Shown: positions 1 through 10,360 of the stretch, in pieces
How the letters are laid out: the number at the start of each line of letters is the position of its first letter
Position numbering within the stretch: position 1 is the stretch's first letter
From: Azoarcus sp. DN11
GTDB lineage: Bacteria; Pseudomonadota; Gammaproteobacteria; Burkholderiales; Rhodocyclaceae
NCBI RefSeq assembly: GCF_003628555.1
Contig: NZ_CP021731.1
Location: forward strand, 4,892,836 to 4,956,835
Direction of reading: 5' to 3'
Length of the DNA: 64,000 bases
Notes under the pieces: generated by a model
Database searches by the model: none
Seen by the model: only the letters and a program-made list of their open reading frames with translations
What the model was told of the DNA's origin: nothing
Position numbers and translations under genes: made by a program

Positions 1-1
1 C

Positions 2-778
2 GGCATCGCGGCCGAGCGTGCGGCGCACAGGGCTGAAATCGAGGCGGCGCAGTCGCACATCCGCGATCTCGAGTCCGTCCTCGAAGAGACCCGCGCGGCC
101 GCCGTCGCCGCCAGCCACGAGACCGAGCGCCGCAACGCGCGGGACACCGCGGCCGTGGCTGCGGCCCGCCAGCGCATGGCCGAACTGCTCGCCAGCATCG
201 ACCAGACGCTCGCCGACATGGCGACCGCGAACGCGCTCGCGAAAGCCAGCGGCGCATGCGTGGCCGAAGGCGCGGCGCGCATGTCCGACGCGGGCGCCGA
301 GATCGAACGCATGGGCCTGTCGATGACGCGCGCCGAGGGGGACCTCGAAACGCTCGCCGGGCAATCGAGCCGCATCGCTGCGATCGTGCAGACGATCAAG
401 CAGATCTCCGACCAGACCAACCTGCTCTCGCTCAACGCCGCCATCGAGGCGGCGCGGGCAGGCGAAGCGGGACGCGGCTTCGCGGTGGTCGCCGACGAGG
501 TGCGCAAGCTCGCCGAACAGGCCAAGGTCGCGAGCGAGCAGATCGGCGAGATTGCGGCGGATATCGCCGCGATGTCGCGCGATGCCTCCGAAGCCATGCA
601 GCAGGCCGACAGCGTCGTCAAGGCGGGCGGTGACGCGAGCCGGGCCGCGCTCGCTGCGATGGACGAGATCCGCGCCGGCGCCGGCCGCCGCATCCAGGTC
701 GTCACCCAGATCACCGAAGCGCTGGCCCACCAGCGCACCCTCGGTTCGGACATTGCCACGGCGCTCGACGCCCACTGA
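2..778 (+). CDS. Methyl-accepting chemotaxis protein, C-terminal part (5' end outside window)
   Basis: The reading frame is open from base 2 and ends at TGA 776-778, so only the last 258 residues are visible. A coiled-coil stretch rich in Ala, Glu and Arg leads into the MCP signalling hairpin tip, seen as [20 protein letters not shown] followed by [17 protein letters not shown], which contacts CheA and CheW. No membrane segment or sensor domain lies in the visible part, so the input cannot be named. The protein stops soon after the hairpin, without a CZB domain or a receptor-tail pentapeptide. A hemerythrin-like gene follows 15 bp downstream and may share the transcript. The family assignment is firm; the ligand is unknown. 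Confidence 0.9.
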   Translation, partial: GIAAERAAHRAEIEAAQSHIRDLESVLEETRAAAVAASHETERRNARDTAAVAAARQRMAELLASIDQTLADMATANALAKASGACVAEGAARMSDAGAEIERMGLSMTRAEGDLETLAGQSSRIAAIVQTIKQISDQTNLLSLNAAIEAARAGEAGRGFAVVADEVRKLAEQAKVASEQIGEIAADIAAMSRDASEAMQQADSVVKAGGDASRAALAAMDEIRAGAGRRIQVVTQITEALAHQRTLGSDIATALDAH

Positions 779-793
779 CCACGAGGCTCCCCC

Positions 794-1375
794 GTGAAAC
801 CCGAAGCCATCCAGATCATCCGTGACGAGCACCTCGCGATCAGCGCCGTGCTGTACTCGCTGCGCTACCTCGTGAAGGGCATGCGCAAGGGCGAGGCGCC
901 CAACTTCCCGCTGCTGCGCGCGATCCTCGACTACATCGTGTCCTACCCCGACCGCTGGCACCACCCGAAGGAGGACAAGTACCTCTTCACCGCGGTGCAG
1001 CGCCGCACGCGCGAGGCCGACGCCCTCATCGCCCGGCTCGAACGCGAGCACAATCTCGGCTACCCGATGGTCGAGGATCTCAAGAAGCAGCTCCTCGCCT
1101 TCCAGAGCGGCGAAGCGAAGGCCGGCGACGCCTTCTGCGACACCGCCGAGCGCTACGCCGAGTTCGAGTGGGATCACCTGCGCAGCGAGGAAGACGCGCT
1201 GATCCCCATCGCCGAGCGCGTCCTCACGCCCGAGGACTGGGTCGAGATCGCCGCCGCCTTCCGCGAGAACGACAACCCGCTCTTCGGCATCAAGCCCAAG
1301 GACGAGGCCGAGACGCTGTACCAGCGCATCCTCAGCCTGACGCCGGCGCCGCTCGGGCTCGGCAAGGCGTCCTGA
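794..1375 (+). CDS. Hemerythrin-like HHE domain protein
   Basis: A 193-residue, probably cytoplasmic all-helical protein. Hemerythrin HHE proteins bind a di-iron centre through His and Glu/Asp residues and sense or carry O2, NO or iron. Candidate ligands are visible in order: RDEHLAI near residue 12, WHHPKEDKYLF near 55, EREHNL near 83, and EFEWDHLRSEEDALIP near 120-135. The start ATG lies 15 bp after the chemoreceptor stop. That close spacing suggests co-expression and perhaps a link between oxygen or redox state and taxis, which is inference. The length is typical for a single-domain HHE protein. Confidence 0.85.
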   Translation: MKPEAIQIIRDEHLAISAVLYSLRYLVKGMRKGEAPNFPLLRAILDYIVSYPDRWHHPKEDKYLFTAVQRRTREADALIARLEREHNLGYPMVEDLKKQLLAFQSGEAKAGDAFCDTAERYAEFEWDHLRSEEDALIPIAERVLTPEDWVEIAAAFRENDNPLFGIKPKDEAETLYQRILSLTPAPLGLGKAS

Positions 1376-1390
1376 GCCTCGAGGGGCGGC

Positions 1391-1789
1391 TCACCCCCGC
1401 CCCTCGGCGCGCAGCCGCCGCCGCACGCTCGCGCGGTACCAGCGCGACAGCAGCGGCCGCACGCCGGGCAGGCCGATCAGCCACGCCAGCGGGCGCAGCG
1501 GCGGCACGCGCGACATCAGCAGGATGTAGGCGTCGAGTTCCCGCCGCACCCGCCCTGCGGCGTCGCGCACGTGCAGCTCGCGCAGCGCCGCGGCCGGGTC
1601 GATGCCCTGCGCGCGCAGCTCCGCATCGCGCCCCGTGATATCCACCCAGCAGGTCCCCGCGCCCGCCTTGCCAGCCAGGCGCTCGTACTGCGTGCGGTCG
1701 CGCACGCAACTCGGGCAGGCGCCGTCGTAATAGACGGTGATGCCGCTTTCCCGCCCTTCACTGCTGTCGCTTCCGCGCTTCCCGCTCAT
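1391..1789 (-). CDS. DCC-family thiol-disulfide oxidoreductase (DUF393)
   Basis: A 132-residue protein with the DUF393/DCC signature near the N-terminus, YYDGACPSCVRDRTQYERL, giving a CxxC pair around residues 25-28. The family has a thioredoxin-like N-terminal half and is predicted to act in thiol-disulfide exchange, but its substrates are not established. The middle holds WVDITGRD and a basic C-terminal tail. It is transcribed convergently to the hemerythrin-like gene with only 15 bp between the ends, and divergently from the FIST-domain gene. The start ATG at 1789 gives the expected short leader before the CxxC strand. Confidence 0.85.
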   Translation of the reverse strand: MSGKRGSDSSEGRESGITVYYDGACPSCVRDRTQYERLAGKAGAGTCWVDITGRDAELRAQGIDPAAALRELHVRDAAGRVRRELDAYILLMSRVPPLRPLAWLIGLPGVRPLLSRWYRASVRRRLRAEGRG

Positions 1790-1885
1790 CGCCTCACCCT
1801 ACCCTTGCGGGGTTTTTCACGCCCGCTCCAAACGCCCCCGCAACGCCGGTGTCCAACCCCGCGTGACTCTCACGGAGGATTGGAC

Positions 1886-3070
1886 ATGTCGCCTGCCTCG
1901 TTCGTGCTCGCGCACGCCGCGCACCCCGACTGGCGCATCGCCTTCGCGCGCGCCCACAACCAGCTGCAGGCGCAGTTCGCCGCGCGGCGCGCCGAACATC
2001 CCGATGCCGCCCCGTTCACGCTCGGCTGGTGCTACCTCAGCGACTACTACGCCGCCAACGCCGAAGCGATCGTCGCCGCGCTGCGCGACGACCTGCCGGA
2101 CATCGCCTGGGTCGGCACGGACGGCATCGGCGTCGCCGCCACCGGCATCGAATACTTCGACGAACCCGCGCTGGTGCTGATGCTCGCCCCCCTGCCGCGC
2201 GACGCCTTCCGCCTCTTCTCCGGCCTGCAGCCGCTGCCGCTGCACCCCTCGGATTTCGTCGCGCACACGGCACTGGTGCACGCCGAAGCCACCGCCCCGG
2301 ACGTGCAGGAACTGCTGCAGGAGCTGGCTGCACGCACCACGACCGGCTACCTGTTCGGCGGCCTGTCGTCGGCGCGCACCCACACGCTGCAGATCGCCGA
2401 CCGCGTCCTCGACGGCGGGCTGTCGGGCGTCGCGTTCACGTCGGAAATCGGACTGGTCTCGCGCGTCACGCAGGGCTGCCAGCCGGTCGGACCGCAGCGC
2501 ATGGTCACCGAAGGCGAAGGCAACTACGCGATCCGCCTCGACGGCCGGCCCGCGCTCGAGTGCCTGCTCGTAGACCTCGGCCTGGACGGCGAGCTCGACG
2601 AGGACGAACTTCTCGAAGCACTGTCGGACACGCTCGTCGGCCTCAGGCGCAGCGGTGAGGGCGACCGGCTGGCACCGCCGGGCCGCTTCGGCGGCGAGAC
2701 CCTCGTCCGCCACCTGGTCGGCGTCGATCCGCAGCATCAGGTCCTCGCGGTCGGCGACGAGGTCGCCGTCGGCACCTGGCTCACGTTCTGCACGCGCAAC
2801 CCCGGGGCGGCCCGCGCGGACCTCGTGCGCATCGCGGACGAGGTCCGCGCCGAACTCGCCGCGAGCGGCGAATGCGCGGCAGGCGCGCTGTACGTCAGCT
2901 GCTCGGGCCGCGGCGGCCCCCACTTCGGCGCGCCGCACGCCGAACTGCGGGCCCTGCGCGAGGCCCTCGGCGACGTCCCGCTGGCCGGCTTCTTCGCCGG
3001 CGGCGAAATCGCGCGCGACCGCCTGTACGGCTACACCGGCGTGCTCACCGTGTTCACGACCCCCGCATGA
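1886..3070 (+). CDS. FIST N- and C-domain sensory protein
   Basis: A 394-residue soluble protein. The N-terminal two thirds match FIST_N, with GYLFGGLSSARTHTLQ near residues 153-168, and the last third matches FIST_C, ending in SGRGGPHFG and LAGFFAGGEIARDRLYGYTG, a very conserved family ending. FIST domains are predicted small-ligand (possibly amino acid) sensors in signal transduction; the biochemical role is not settled. ATG 1886 is chosen because a GGAGG ribosome site lies about 8 bp upstream and the protein then begins at the domain. The stop overlaps the next gene's start as ATGA, so the two are translationally coupled. Confidence 0.88.
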   Translation: MSPASFVLAHAAHPDWRIAFARAHNQLQAQFAARRAEHPDAAPFTLGWCYLSDYYAANAEAIVAALRDDLPDIAWVGTDGIGVAATGIEYFDEPALVLMLAPLPRDAFRLFSGLQPLPLHPSDFVAHTALVHAEATAPDVQELLQELAARTTTGYLFGGLSSARTHTLQIADRVLDGGLSGVAFTSEIGLVSRVTQGCQPVGPQRMVTEGEGNYAIRLDGRPALECLLVDLGLDGELDEDELLEALSDTLVGLRRSGEGDRLAPPGRFGGETLVRHLVGVDPQHQVLAVGDEVAVGTWLTFCTRNPGAARADLVRIADEVRAELAASGECAAGALYVSCSGRGGPHFGAPHAELRALREALGDVPLAGFFAGGEIARDRLYGYTGVLTVFTTPA

Positions 3071-3765
3071 CACCCGCGCCGGCCGCGGTTCCGGCACCCG
3101 CGGGCGAGGAAACCGTCGTGCTCGTGCATGGCCTGTGGATGCACCCGGTGGTCTTCGCCCTCCTGCGCCGCCGCCTCACCCGCGCCTGCTTCACGGTGCC
3201 GGCCTGGACCTATCCCTCGGTGCGCGGCCGGCTCATTGCGAACGCCGACGCCCTCACCGCCTTCCTCGCGGCCCTGCCCGGCGCCGCGCCGCTGCACCTC
3301 GTCGGCCACAGCCTGGGCGGTATCGTGATCGCGAACGCCCTCGCCCGTCATCCCGACCCGCGCGTGCGCCGCATCGTGCTGATGGGGCCGCCGTGGGCCG
3401 CGTCGCACTGCGCCGCGGCGCTGCTGCGCGTACCCTGCGTGTCGGCCCTGGTCGGCCGCTCGATGCGCGACTGGATGGACATGACGCGCCCCGAACTGCC
3501 CGGCACCGAGGTCGGCGTGATCGCCGGCAACCGTCCGATCGGCCTCGCCGGCACGCTGGTCGGCCTGCCGCGGCCCCACGACGGCATCGTGCGCGTCGCG
3601 GAGACTCGCGTCGCCGCCGCGCGCGACGCCGTCACGCTGCACGTCAGCCACATGGAGATGCTGTTCTCGTCGCGCTGCGCCGAGCAGGTCACGGCCTTCC
3701 TGCGCCGCGGCGCCTTCGTCCATCACGGCGCCGCAAAGCCCGCCGGACAAGGCATTGCGGCTTGA
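3067..3765 (+). CDS. Alpha/beta hydrolase
   Basis: A 232-residue alpha/beta-fold hydrolase. It has the oxyanion-hole motif LVHGLWMHP near residue 20 and the nucleophile elbow GHSLGGI near residue 80, with Ser as nucleophile. The likely catalytic His is in HVSHMEML near residue 200. No signal peptide is seen, so it should be cytoplasmic. Substrate unknown: an esterase or lipase-like activity is the family expectation. The ATG overlaps the stop of the FIST gene by 4 bp (ATGA), so the pair is almost certainly co-expressed. A phasin gene lies downstream behind its own promoter, so a link to polyester metabolism is possible but unsupported. Confidence 0.85.
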   Translation: MTPAPAAVPAPAGEETVVLVHGLWMHPVVFALLRRRLTRACFTVPAWTYPSVRGRLIANADALTAFLAALPGAAPLHLVGHSLGGIVIANALARHPDPRVRRIVLMGPPWAASHCAAALLRVPCVSALVGRSMRDWMDMTRPELPGTEVGVIAGNRPIGLAGTLVGLPRPHDGIVRVAETRVAAARDAVTLHVSHMEMLFSSRCAEQVTAFLRRGAFVHHGAAKPAGQGIAA

Positions 3766-3802
3766 GGCCGGACTGCGGCCGGTCGTCGCGCGCCGCATTT
3801 GC

Positions 3803-3866
3803 TGCACCGCACAAAATAGTTGTTGACTGGATTTCCCGTCCCGCTACAATGGAATTGTGCAATGCA
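3803..3866 (+). promoter_or_regulatory. Phasin promoter with two TGC-N3-GCA motifs
   Basis: A sigma-70 type promoter is visible: TTGACT at 3823-3828, a 16-bp spacer, and TACAAT at 3845-3850. It is flanked by two short inverted motifs, TGCACCGCA (3803-3811) and TGCAATGCA (3858-3866), both of the form TGC-N3-GCA. PhaR-type repressors of phasin genes bind TGC/GCA-rich dyads of this kind, so these may be operators. The promoter call is good; the operator call is inference. Confidence 0.7.
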
Positions 3867-3922
3867 GCAAATCCGGTCGACGGCAGAAGCTTGCAGACGA
3901 CAAAACCGCCCCCCGAAGAGAG

Positions 3923-4489
3923 ATGACCATGATCGCCACCAACGAAAGCTTCGCCACCGCCGCCCGCAACGTCTTCGCCACCGCCGAAGCCTCCGCGCGC
4001 AGCAGCTTCGACACCTTCGAGCGCCTCGTCGCGCTGAACCTCAACGCCAGCCGCACCGCATTCGAGGACGGCGTCGCCGCCGCGCATGCGCTGCTCGCCG
4101 CGAAGACGCCGAACGAGCTCGTCGCCGTGTCGTCCGCGCTTGCCCGTCCGTCGGCCGAAAAGGCGCTGGCCTGGTTCCATTCCGGCTACGAGATCGTCGC
4201 CCAGGGCGTCGAGCACGCCGTTGCGCCCTTCGAGACCCAGCTCTCCGAAGTGAACAAGGCCGTCGGCACTGCGCTCGAGAAGGCCGCGAAATCCGCTCCG
4301 GCCGGCTCCGAAGTCGCCGTCGCCGCGGTGCAGTCGGCCATCGCCGCCGCCAACTCGGCCTACGACACGATGAACAAGGCGACCCGCAAGGTCATCCAGT
4401 TCACCGAAGCCAACGTCGCCGCGACCACCCGCGCCGCCGTCGATGCGGTGAGCGTGCCGACCGCGACCAAGGCCAAGAAATCGGCCTGA
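3923..4489 (+). CDS. Phasin family protein (PHA granule-associated)
   Basis: A 188-residue, Ala-rich, helical protein of the phasin_2 type. Phasins coat polyhydroxyalkanoate granules and control their number and size in the cytoplasm. The sequence shows amphipathic helices with a FDTFERLVALNLNASRTAF core near residues 30-48, LAAKTPNELVAVSSALARP near 65-83 and a Lys-rich end (TKAKKSA). ATG 3923 is preferred over an in-frame upstream ATG because GAAGAGAG sits just before it and the family normally begins close to this point. The gene is monocistronic, with its own promoter at 3823-3850 and a strong hairpin terminator after it. Confidence 0.9.
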   Translation: MTMIATNESFATAARNVFATAEASARSSFDTFERLVALNLNASRTAFEDGVAAAHALLAAKTPNELVAVSSALARPSAEKALAWFHSGYEIVAQGVEHAVAPFETQLSEVNKAVGTALEKAAKSAPAGSEVAVAAVQSAIAAANSAYDTMNKATRKVIQFTEANVAATTRAAVDAVSVPTATKAKKSA

Positions 4490-4529
4490 TCGCCCAGCGG
4501 GAGCCCGCCTCCCGCCATGCAGCAGTACC

Positions 4530-4551
4530 ACCGGCGCCTACGGGCGCCGGT
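4530..4551 (+). terminator. Rho-independent terminator after phasin
   Basis: A 9-bp GC-rich stem (ACCGGCGCC / GGCGCCGGT) with a TACG tetraloop, followed by TCGTTT. It lies 40 bp after the phasin stop and should insulate the next gene. Confidence 0.8.
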
Positions 4552-4606
4552 GTCGTTTCCGGTTATCTTTGCGCGCTTCCCCAGCAGCACGCAGCCACTA
4601 CAAGAA

Positions 4607-5962
4607 ATGCCCACCTCCCCCCGCCCCCCCGAGCTCCTCGCCCCCGCCGGCTCCCTGCAGATGATGCGCATCGCCTTCGCCTACGGCGCCGACGCGGTCT
4701 ACGCCGGCCAGCCGCGCTACTCGCTGCGCGTGCGCAACAACAGCTTCGACAAGCTCGACGTCCTCGCCACCGGCATCACCGAGGCGCACGCCGCGGGCAA
4801 GGCCTTCTACCTCGTCAGCAACATCTACCCGCACAACACCAAGGTGAGGAGCTTTCTCGCCGACATGGAGCCGGTGATCGCGCTCGCGCCCGACGCGCTG
4901 ATCATGGCCGACCCCGGCCTCATCATGATGGTGCGCGAGCGCTGGCCCGAGGTCGACGTGCACCTCTCGGTGCAGGCCAACACCACCAACTACGCCGCCG
5001 TGCGCTTCTGGGCTTCGGTCGGCATCAAGCGCATCATCCTGTCGCGCGAACTCTCGCTCGACGAGATCGAGGACATCCGCCAGGCCTGCCCGGACATGGA
5101 GCTCGAAGTCTTCGTGCACGGCGCGCTGTGTGTCGCCTATTCCGGCCGCTGCCTGCTGTCGGGCTACTTCAACCACCGCGACCCCAACCAGGGCACCTGC
5201 ACCAACTCCTGCCGCTGGGACTACAAGGTGCATGACGCGAACGAGGACGGCGCCGGCGACCTGCACCGCAGCGCCAGCACGACGCTGCCCGCGGCCGACG
5301 CGGCGCTCGGCGGCGGCGCCCGCCACGACGCCGCCTCGCGCGTCTACCTCCTCGAGGAAGGCACCCGCCCCGGCCAGCTGATGCCGATCGAGGAAGACGA
5401 GCACGGCACCTACATCCTCAACTCGAAGGACCTGCGCGCGGTCGAGCACATCGAGCGCCTCGTCGCGATCGGCATCGATTCGCTGAAGATCGAAGGGCGC
5501 ACGAAGAGCCCCTACTACGTCGCCCGCGCGAGCCAGGGCTACCGCCGCGCGATCGACGACGCGGTCGCCGGCCGCCCCTTCGACACGCGCCTCCTCGGCG
5601 AACTCGAAGGCCTCGCCAACCGCGGCTACACCGACGGCTTCTACCAGCGCCACCACACGCCCGACCACCAGAACTACCTGCGCGGCCACTCGGAATCGGG
5701 GCGCAGCCTCTTCGTCGGCGAAGTGCTGGGCATCGACGCCGCCAGCGGCCTCGCGGAAGTGGAGGTCAAGAACGGCTTCGGCCTCGGCGACCGACTGGAG
5801 TTCGTGCAGCCGCACGGCAACGTCGTCGCGCCGCTGGAGCGGCTCGAGACCCTCGACGGCACCGCCCTGGCGCGCATCCCCGGCGCCGGGCGACGCGTGC
5901 GCCTGCCGCTGCCCGCGGGCACGCGCAGCGACGCGCCGTGCTTCGTCGCGCGTCTGCTCTAG
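4607..5962 (+). CDS. trhP: tRNA hydroxylation protein TrhP / U32 peptidase-family YegQ
   Basis: A 451-residue protein that closely follows E. coli YegQ (TrhP, 453 residues). TrhP takes part in prephenate-dependent hydroxylation of uridine 34 in tRNA, the first step toward 5-(carboxy)methoxyuridine. Diagnostic stretches are ELLAPAGSLQMMRIAFAYGA at the start, LSVQANTTNYAAVRFW near residue 122, and HGALCVAYSGRCLLSGYFN followed by RDPNQGTCTNSCRW near 172-205, with the conserved Cys cluster. The older peptidase U32 label is a family name; protease activity is not expected here. ATG 4607 aligns with the family start, although its ribosome site (CAAGAA) is weak. Confidence 0.92.
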   Translation: MPTSPRPPELLAPAGSLQMMRIAFAYGADAVYAGQPRYSLRVRNNSFDKLDVLATGITEAHAAGKAFYLVSNIYPHNTKVRSFLADMEPVIALAPDALIMADPGLIMMVRERWPEVDVHLSVQANTTNYAAVRFWASVGIKRIILSRELSLDEIEDIRQACPDMELEVFVHGALCVAYSGRCLLSGYFNHRDPNQGTCTNSCRWDYKVHDANEDGAGDLHRSASTTLPAADAALGGGARHDAASRVYLLEEGTRPGQLMPIEEDEHGTYILNSKDLRAVEHIERLVAIGIDSLKIEGRTKSPYYVARASQGYRRAIDDAVAGRPFDTRLLGELEGLANRGYTDGFYQRHHTPDHQNYLRGHSESGRSLFVGEVLGIDAASGLAEVEVKNGFGLGDRLEFVQPHGNVVAPLERLETLDGTALARIPGAGRRVRLPLPAGTRSDAPCFVARLL

Positions 5963-6010
5963 CTGCGCTACAATGCAAAGCTTTGTTTTAACAGAAATTC
6001 AGGATCCGCC

Positions 6011-7636
<1,626 letters not shown>

Positions 7637-7847
7637 CGCCTGCGGCCGGGGGGATGCCGCACAAGATCCCCCACAATCACGCGGAAGCGGGGCAAATCAA
7701 AAACCCTGTGGCGATCACCGATACGTGGATGATCGACTGCGCGTCCAGCCACGACCGCTGGCGCCGCCGGCCGCAACTTTCGGGCGCCACCACGGCTGCA
7801 GCCCGCACGTCGGCTACAATCGTCGAATCCCCAGGGCGTCGGCGAAC

Positions 7848-8231
7848 ATGATCGGCATCTTCCTCATCACCCACGGCACGCTCGGCGAGGCGCTGATCCA
7901 GTGTGCCTGCCACGTGCTGAACAAGCGTCCCGACAACGTCATCCAGCTCGGCCTGTCCGGCCAGGACGATCCCCTGGACCTCCTGCCGGTCGCGCGCCGG
8001 ATGCTCGCGACGGTCGACAAGGGGCATGGCGTCGTGATACTCACCGATATCTTCGGCGCCACGCCCGCGAACGTCGCGCTCAAGCTGCTCGAGCCGGGGC
8101 GCGTCGAGGGCATCGCGGGGGTGAACCTGCCGATGCTGCTGCGGGTGCTGACTTACCGGGAACGAGACATGAACACGCTGGTCGAGCGCGCCGTCACCGG
8201 CGGCTGCGAGGGCGTGATGCACATGAAGTGA
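7848..8231 (+). CDS. PTS EIIA component, mannose family (ManX-like)
   Basis: A 127-residue EIIA of the mannose class. The phospho-accepting His is His9 in FLITHGTLGEAL, and VILTDIFGATPANVALKLL near residues 62-80 is the conserved family core. It heads a compact triplet with HPr and Enzyme I. No EIIB or EIIC permease follows, so the chain probably ends in regulation rather than sugar uptake, as in other Betaproteobacteria where it affects carbon storage. ATG 7848 directly begins the first beta strand. A TACAAT at 7815-7820 may be a -10 element for the operon, without a convincing -35. Confidence 0.92.
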   Translation: MIGIFLITHGTLGEALIQCACHVLNKRPDNVIQLGLSGQDDPLDLLPVARRMLATVDKGHGVVILTDIFGATPANVALKLLEPGRVEGIAGVNLPMLLRVLTYRERDMNTLVERAVTGGCEGVMHMK

Positions 8232-8242
8232 GAGAGGGAGAG

Positions 8243-8512
8243 ATGCCGAGAGCGGAAGTCGAGATCATCAACAAACTGGGCCTGCACGCACGGGCCTCGG
8301 CGAAGCTGACGCAGCTGGCGAGCAGCTTCGGCGCGGACGTGTGGCTGGAGCGCAACGGCCGCCGCGTGAACGCCAAGAGCATCATGGGCGTGATGATGCT
8401 GGCGGCGGCGCGCGGCGCAACGATCACCGTCGAGACCGCCGGGCAGGACGAGGACCAGGCGCTGCAGGCGATCCTCGAGCTCGTCGCGGACCGCTTCGGC
8501 GAGGGAGAGTAA
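8243..8512 (+). CDS. ptsH: Phosphocarrier protein HPr
   Basis: An 89-residue HPr. It carries the phosphoryl group from Enzyme I to EIIA on His15, seen in NKLGLHARASA. Ser46 (AKSIMGVMML) is also present, the site used by HPr kinase where that enzyme exists. The start ATG lies 11 bp after the EIIA gene behind a strong GAGAGGGAGAG ribosome site. Length and motif order are standard, and the gene sits between its two partners. Confidence 0.95.
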   Translation: MPRAEVEIINKLGLHARASAKLTQLASSFGADVWLERNGRRVNAKSIMGVMMLAAARGATITVETAGQDEDQALQAILELVADRFGEGE

Positions 8513-8517
8513 GCGCC

Positions 8518-10248
8518 ATGCCGTTCACGATCCACGGTCTGCCGGTGTCCCAGGGCATCGCCATCGGCCACGTACATCTGGTGTCGCACGCGATGCTGGA
8601 GGTGAACCACTACCACGTGGCGGCGAAATACCTGCCCGAGGAAGTGGAGCGCCTCAACGAGGCCGTCGCGACCGTGCGCGGCGAGCTGGTGGGGCTGAAG
8701 GCCGCGACGGCCGGCGGCCAGCCCCACAGCGAAGTCGGCGCCTTCGTGGATCTGCAGCTGATGATGCTGGCCGACCCGATGCTGGTCGATGCCGCACGCG
8801 TCCTGATCAACGAGCGGCGCTGCAATGCCGAGTGGGCGCTGGTGCAGCAGATGGAGCTGGTCGTCGAGCAGTTCGAGCAGATCGAGGATCCCTACCTGCG
8901 CGAGCGCAAGGCCGACGTCGTGCAGGTGGTGGAACGCGTCGTCAAGGTGCTGCTGGGCCACCCCGGCCACCTGCCGCCGAAGCGCCGCGACGGGCTCGGC
9001 ACGATCATCGTCGCGCACGACCTGTCGCCGGCCGACACGATCGGCTTCCGCGACCACAACATCGGCGGCTTCGTCACCGACGTCGGCGGTCCGACCAGCC
9101 ACACCGCGATCGTCGCGCGCAGCCTGCGCATCCCGGCGGTCGTGGGCCTGCACCACATCCGCCAGCTGGTCGAGGAAGACGAGCTGCTGATCATCGACGG
9201 CACGCGCGGCGTCGTGATCGTCGCGCCCGACGAGCGCATCGTCGAGGAATACCGCCTGCGCCGCAGCGAGCTGGAGCTCGAGCGCTCCAAGCTCAACCGC
9301 CTGAAGGACACACCGGCGACGACGCTCGACGGCGAGGACGTGGACCTGCTGGCGAATATCGAGGGGCCGAAGGACCTCAACCAGGTCAAGGCCGTCAACG
9401 CCGACGGCGTGGGCCTGTACCGCACCGAGTTCCTCTTCATCGGCCGCGATGCGCTGCCCGACGAGGACGAGCAGTACGAGGCCTACCGCACGGTGCTGAA
9501 ATCGCTGCCGGGCAAGCCGGTGACGATCCGCACCTTCGATGTCGGCGCCGACAAGGCGCTCAACGGTGTCGGCACGCGCTTCGAACCGAACCCGGCGCTG
9601 GGGCTGCGCGCCGTGCGCTACTCGCTGGCCGAACCGCAGATGTTCCTGACGCAGCTGCGCGCACTGCTGCGCGCGTCGGTGCATGGGCGCCTGCAGATCA
9701 TGATCCCGATGCTCGCGCACGCGCACGAGATCGACCAGTCGCTGCAGCTCATCGCCAAGGCCAAGGCCGAGCTCGACGCCGAGGGGCTGAAGTACGACCC
9801 GCGGGTGGAGATCGGCGGCATGATCGAGGTGCCGGCGGCAGCGCTGGCGCTGGGCATGTTCATCCGCCGCCTGTCCTTCCTGTCGATCGGCACCAACGAC
9901 CTGATCCAGTACACGCTCGCGATCGACCGCTCGGACGAGGCGGTCGTGCATCTCTACGACCCGCTGCACCCCGCGGTGCTGAAGCTGATCGCCGGCACGA
10001 TCCAGGCCGGCGCGCGCTTCGGCCTGCCGGTGTCGGTGTGCGGCGAGATGGCGGGCGACCCCGCCTACACGCTGCTGCTGCTGGGCATGGGCTTGCGCAA
10101 TTTCTCGATGCACCCGGGCCACATCCTCGAGATCAAGCGGCAGGTGCTGCGCGCCGACCTGAACGAGCTGGCGCCGCGCGTGCAGCGCATCCTGAAGATG
10201 GACGAACAGGCCAAGGTGCGCGAGGCGGTGATGCGGCTTGCGGGCTGA
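8518..10248 (+). CDS. ptsI: PTS Enzyme I (phosphoenolpyruvate-protein phosphotransferase)
   Basis: A 576-residue Enzyme I, the usual length. It autophosphorylates from PEP and passes the phosphate to HPr. The active His is His195 in GGPTSHTAIVARSL. The TIM-barrel PEP domain follows, with GVGLYRTEFLFIGRD near residue 298, the LSIGTNDLIQYTLAIDR signature near 458 and VCGEMAGDP near 504 with the catalytic Cys. It starts 5 bp after HPr and completes the cytoplasmic phosphorelay encoded here. No sugar-specific permease is adjacent. Confidence 0.95.
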   Translation: MPFTIHGLPVSQGIAIGHVHLVSHAMLEVNHYHVAAKYLPEEVERLNEAVATVRGELVGLKAATAGGQPHSEVGAFVDLQLMMLADPMLVDAARVLINERRCNAEWALVQQMELVVEQFEQIEDPYLRERKADVVQVVERVVKVLLGHPGHLPPKRRDGLGTIIVAHDLSPADTIGFRDHNIGGFVTDVGGPTSHTAIVARSLRIPAVVGLHHIRQLVEEDELLIIDGTRGVVIVAPDERIVEEYRLRRSELELERSKLNRLKDTPATTLDGEDVDLLANIEGPKDLNQVKAVNADGVGLYRTEFLFIGRDALPDEDEQYEAYRTVLKSLPGKPVTIRTFDVGADKALNGVGTRFEPNPALGLRAVRYSLAEPQMFLTQLRALLRASVHGRLQIMIPMLAHAHEIDQSLQLIAKAKAELDAEGLKYDPRVEIGGMIEVPAAALALGMFIRRLSFLSIGTNDLIQYTLAIDRSDEAVVHLYDPLHPAVLKLIAGTIQAGARFGLPVSVCGEMAGDPAYTLLLLGMGLRNFSMHPGHILEIKRQVLRADLNELAPRVQRILKMDEQAKVREAVMRLAG

Positions 10249-10264
10249 GCGGCCGGCGTGCCGT

Positions 10265-10293
10265 TTGACAATTGGCCGTTCGCACGCTACTTT
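10265..10293 (+). promoter_or_regulatory. Sigma-70 promoter of metX
   Basis: TTGACA at 10265-10270, a 17-bp spacer, then TACTTT at 10288-10293. Transcription would start at about 10300, right at the edge of the SAM-II aptamer, which supports both calls. Confidence 0.75.
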
Positions 10294-10301
10294 TTGCCCT
10301 T

Positions 10302-10358
10302 CAGCGCCGATTTGAACCACAGCTTGCGGGCGCTCAATAAATCCGGCTAAAGCGAGGG
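10302..10358 (+). ncRNA. SAM-II (SAM-alpha) riboswitch upstream of metX
   Basis: The segment matches the SAM-II aptamer in order and spacing. The P1 stem is AGCGCC (10303-10308) with GGCGCT (10329-10334). The loop begins GATTTGAACC, then comes CTTGC, and after P1 the 3' strand reads CAATAAAT and GGCTAAAG, the conserved pseudoknot side. It binds S-adenosylmethionine in the metX leader. A promoter lies just upstream and a hairpin terminator just downstream (10361-10396), so SAM most likely lowers metX-metW transcription by termination. The identification is by pattern; a covariance-model search would settle it. Confidence 0.9.
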
Positions 10359-10360
10359 CG

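Noticed and set aside
1817..3097. Long open frame on the minus strand across the FIST gene
   Set aside because: It is Arg/Ala/Gly-rich, lacks family features and exactly shadows a well-supported gene; high GC keeps many frames open here.
7649..7672. GGGGGAT / ATCCCCC hairpin after the ABC-F gene as a terminator
   Set aside because: No T run follows and the loop is 10 bases, so it is too weak to call.
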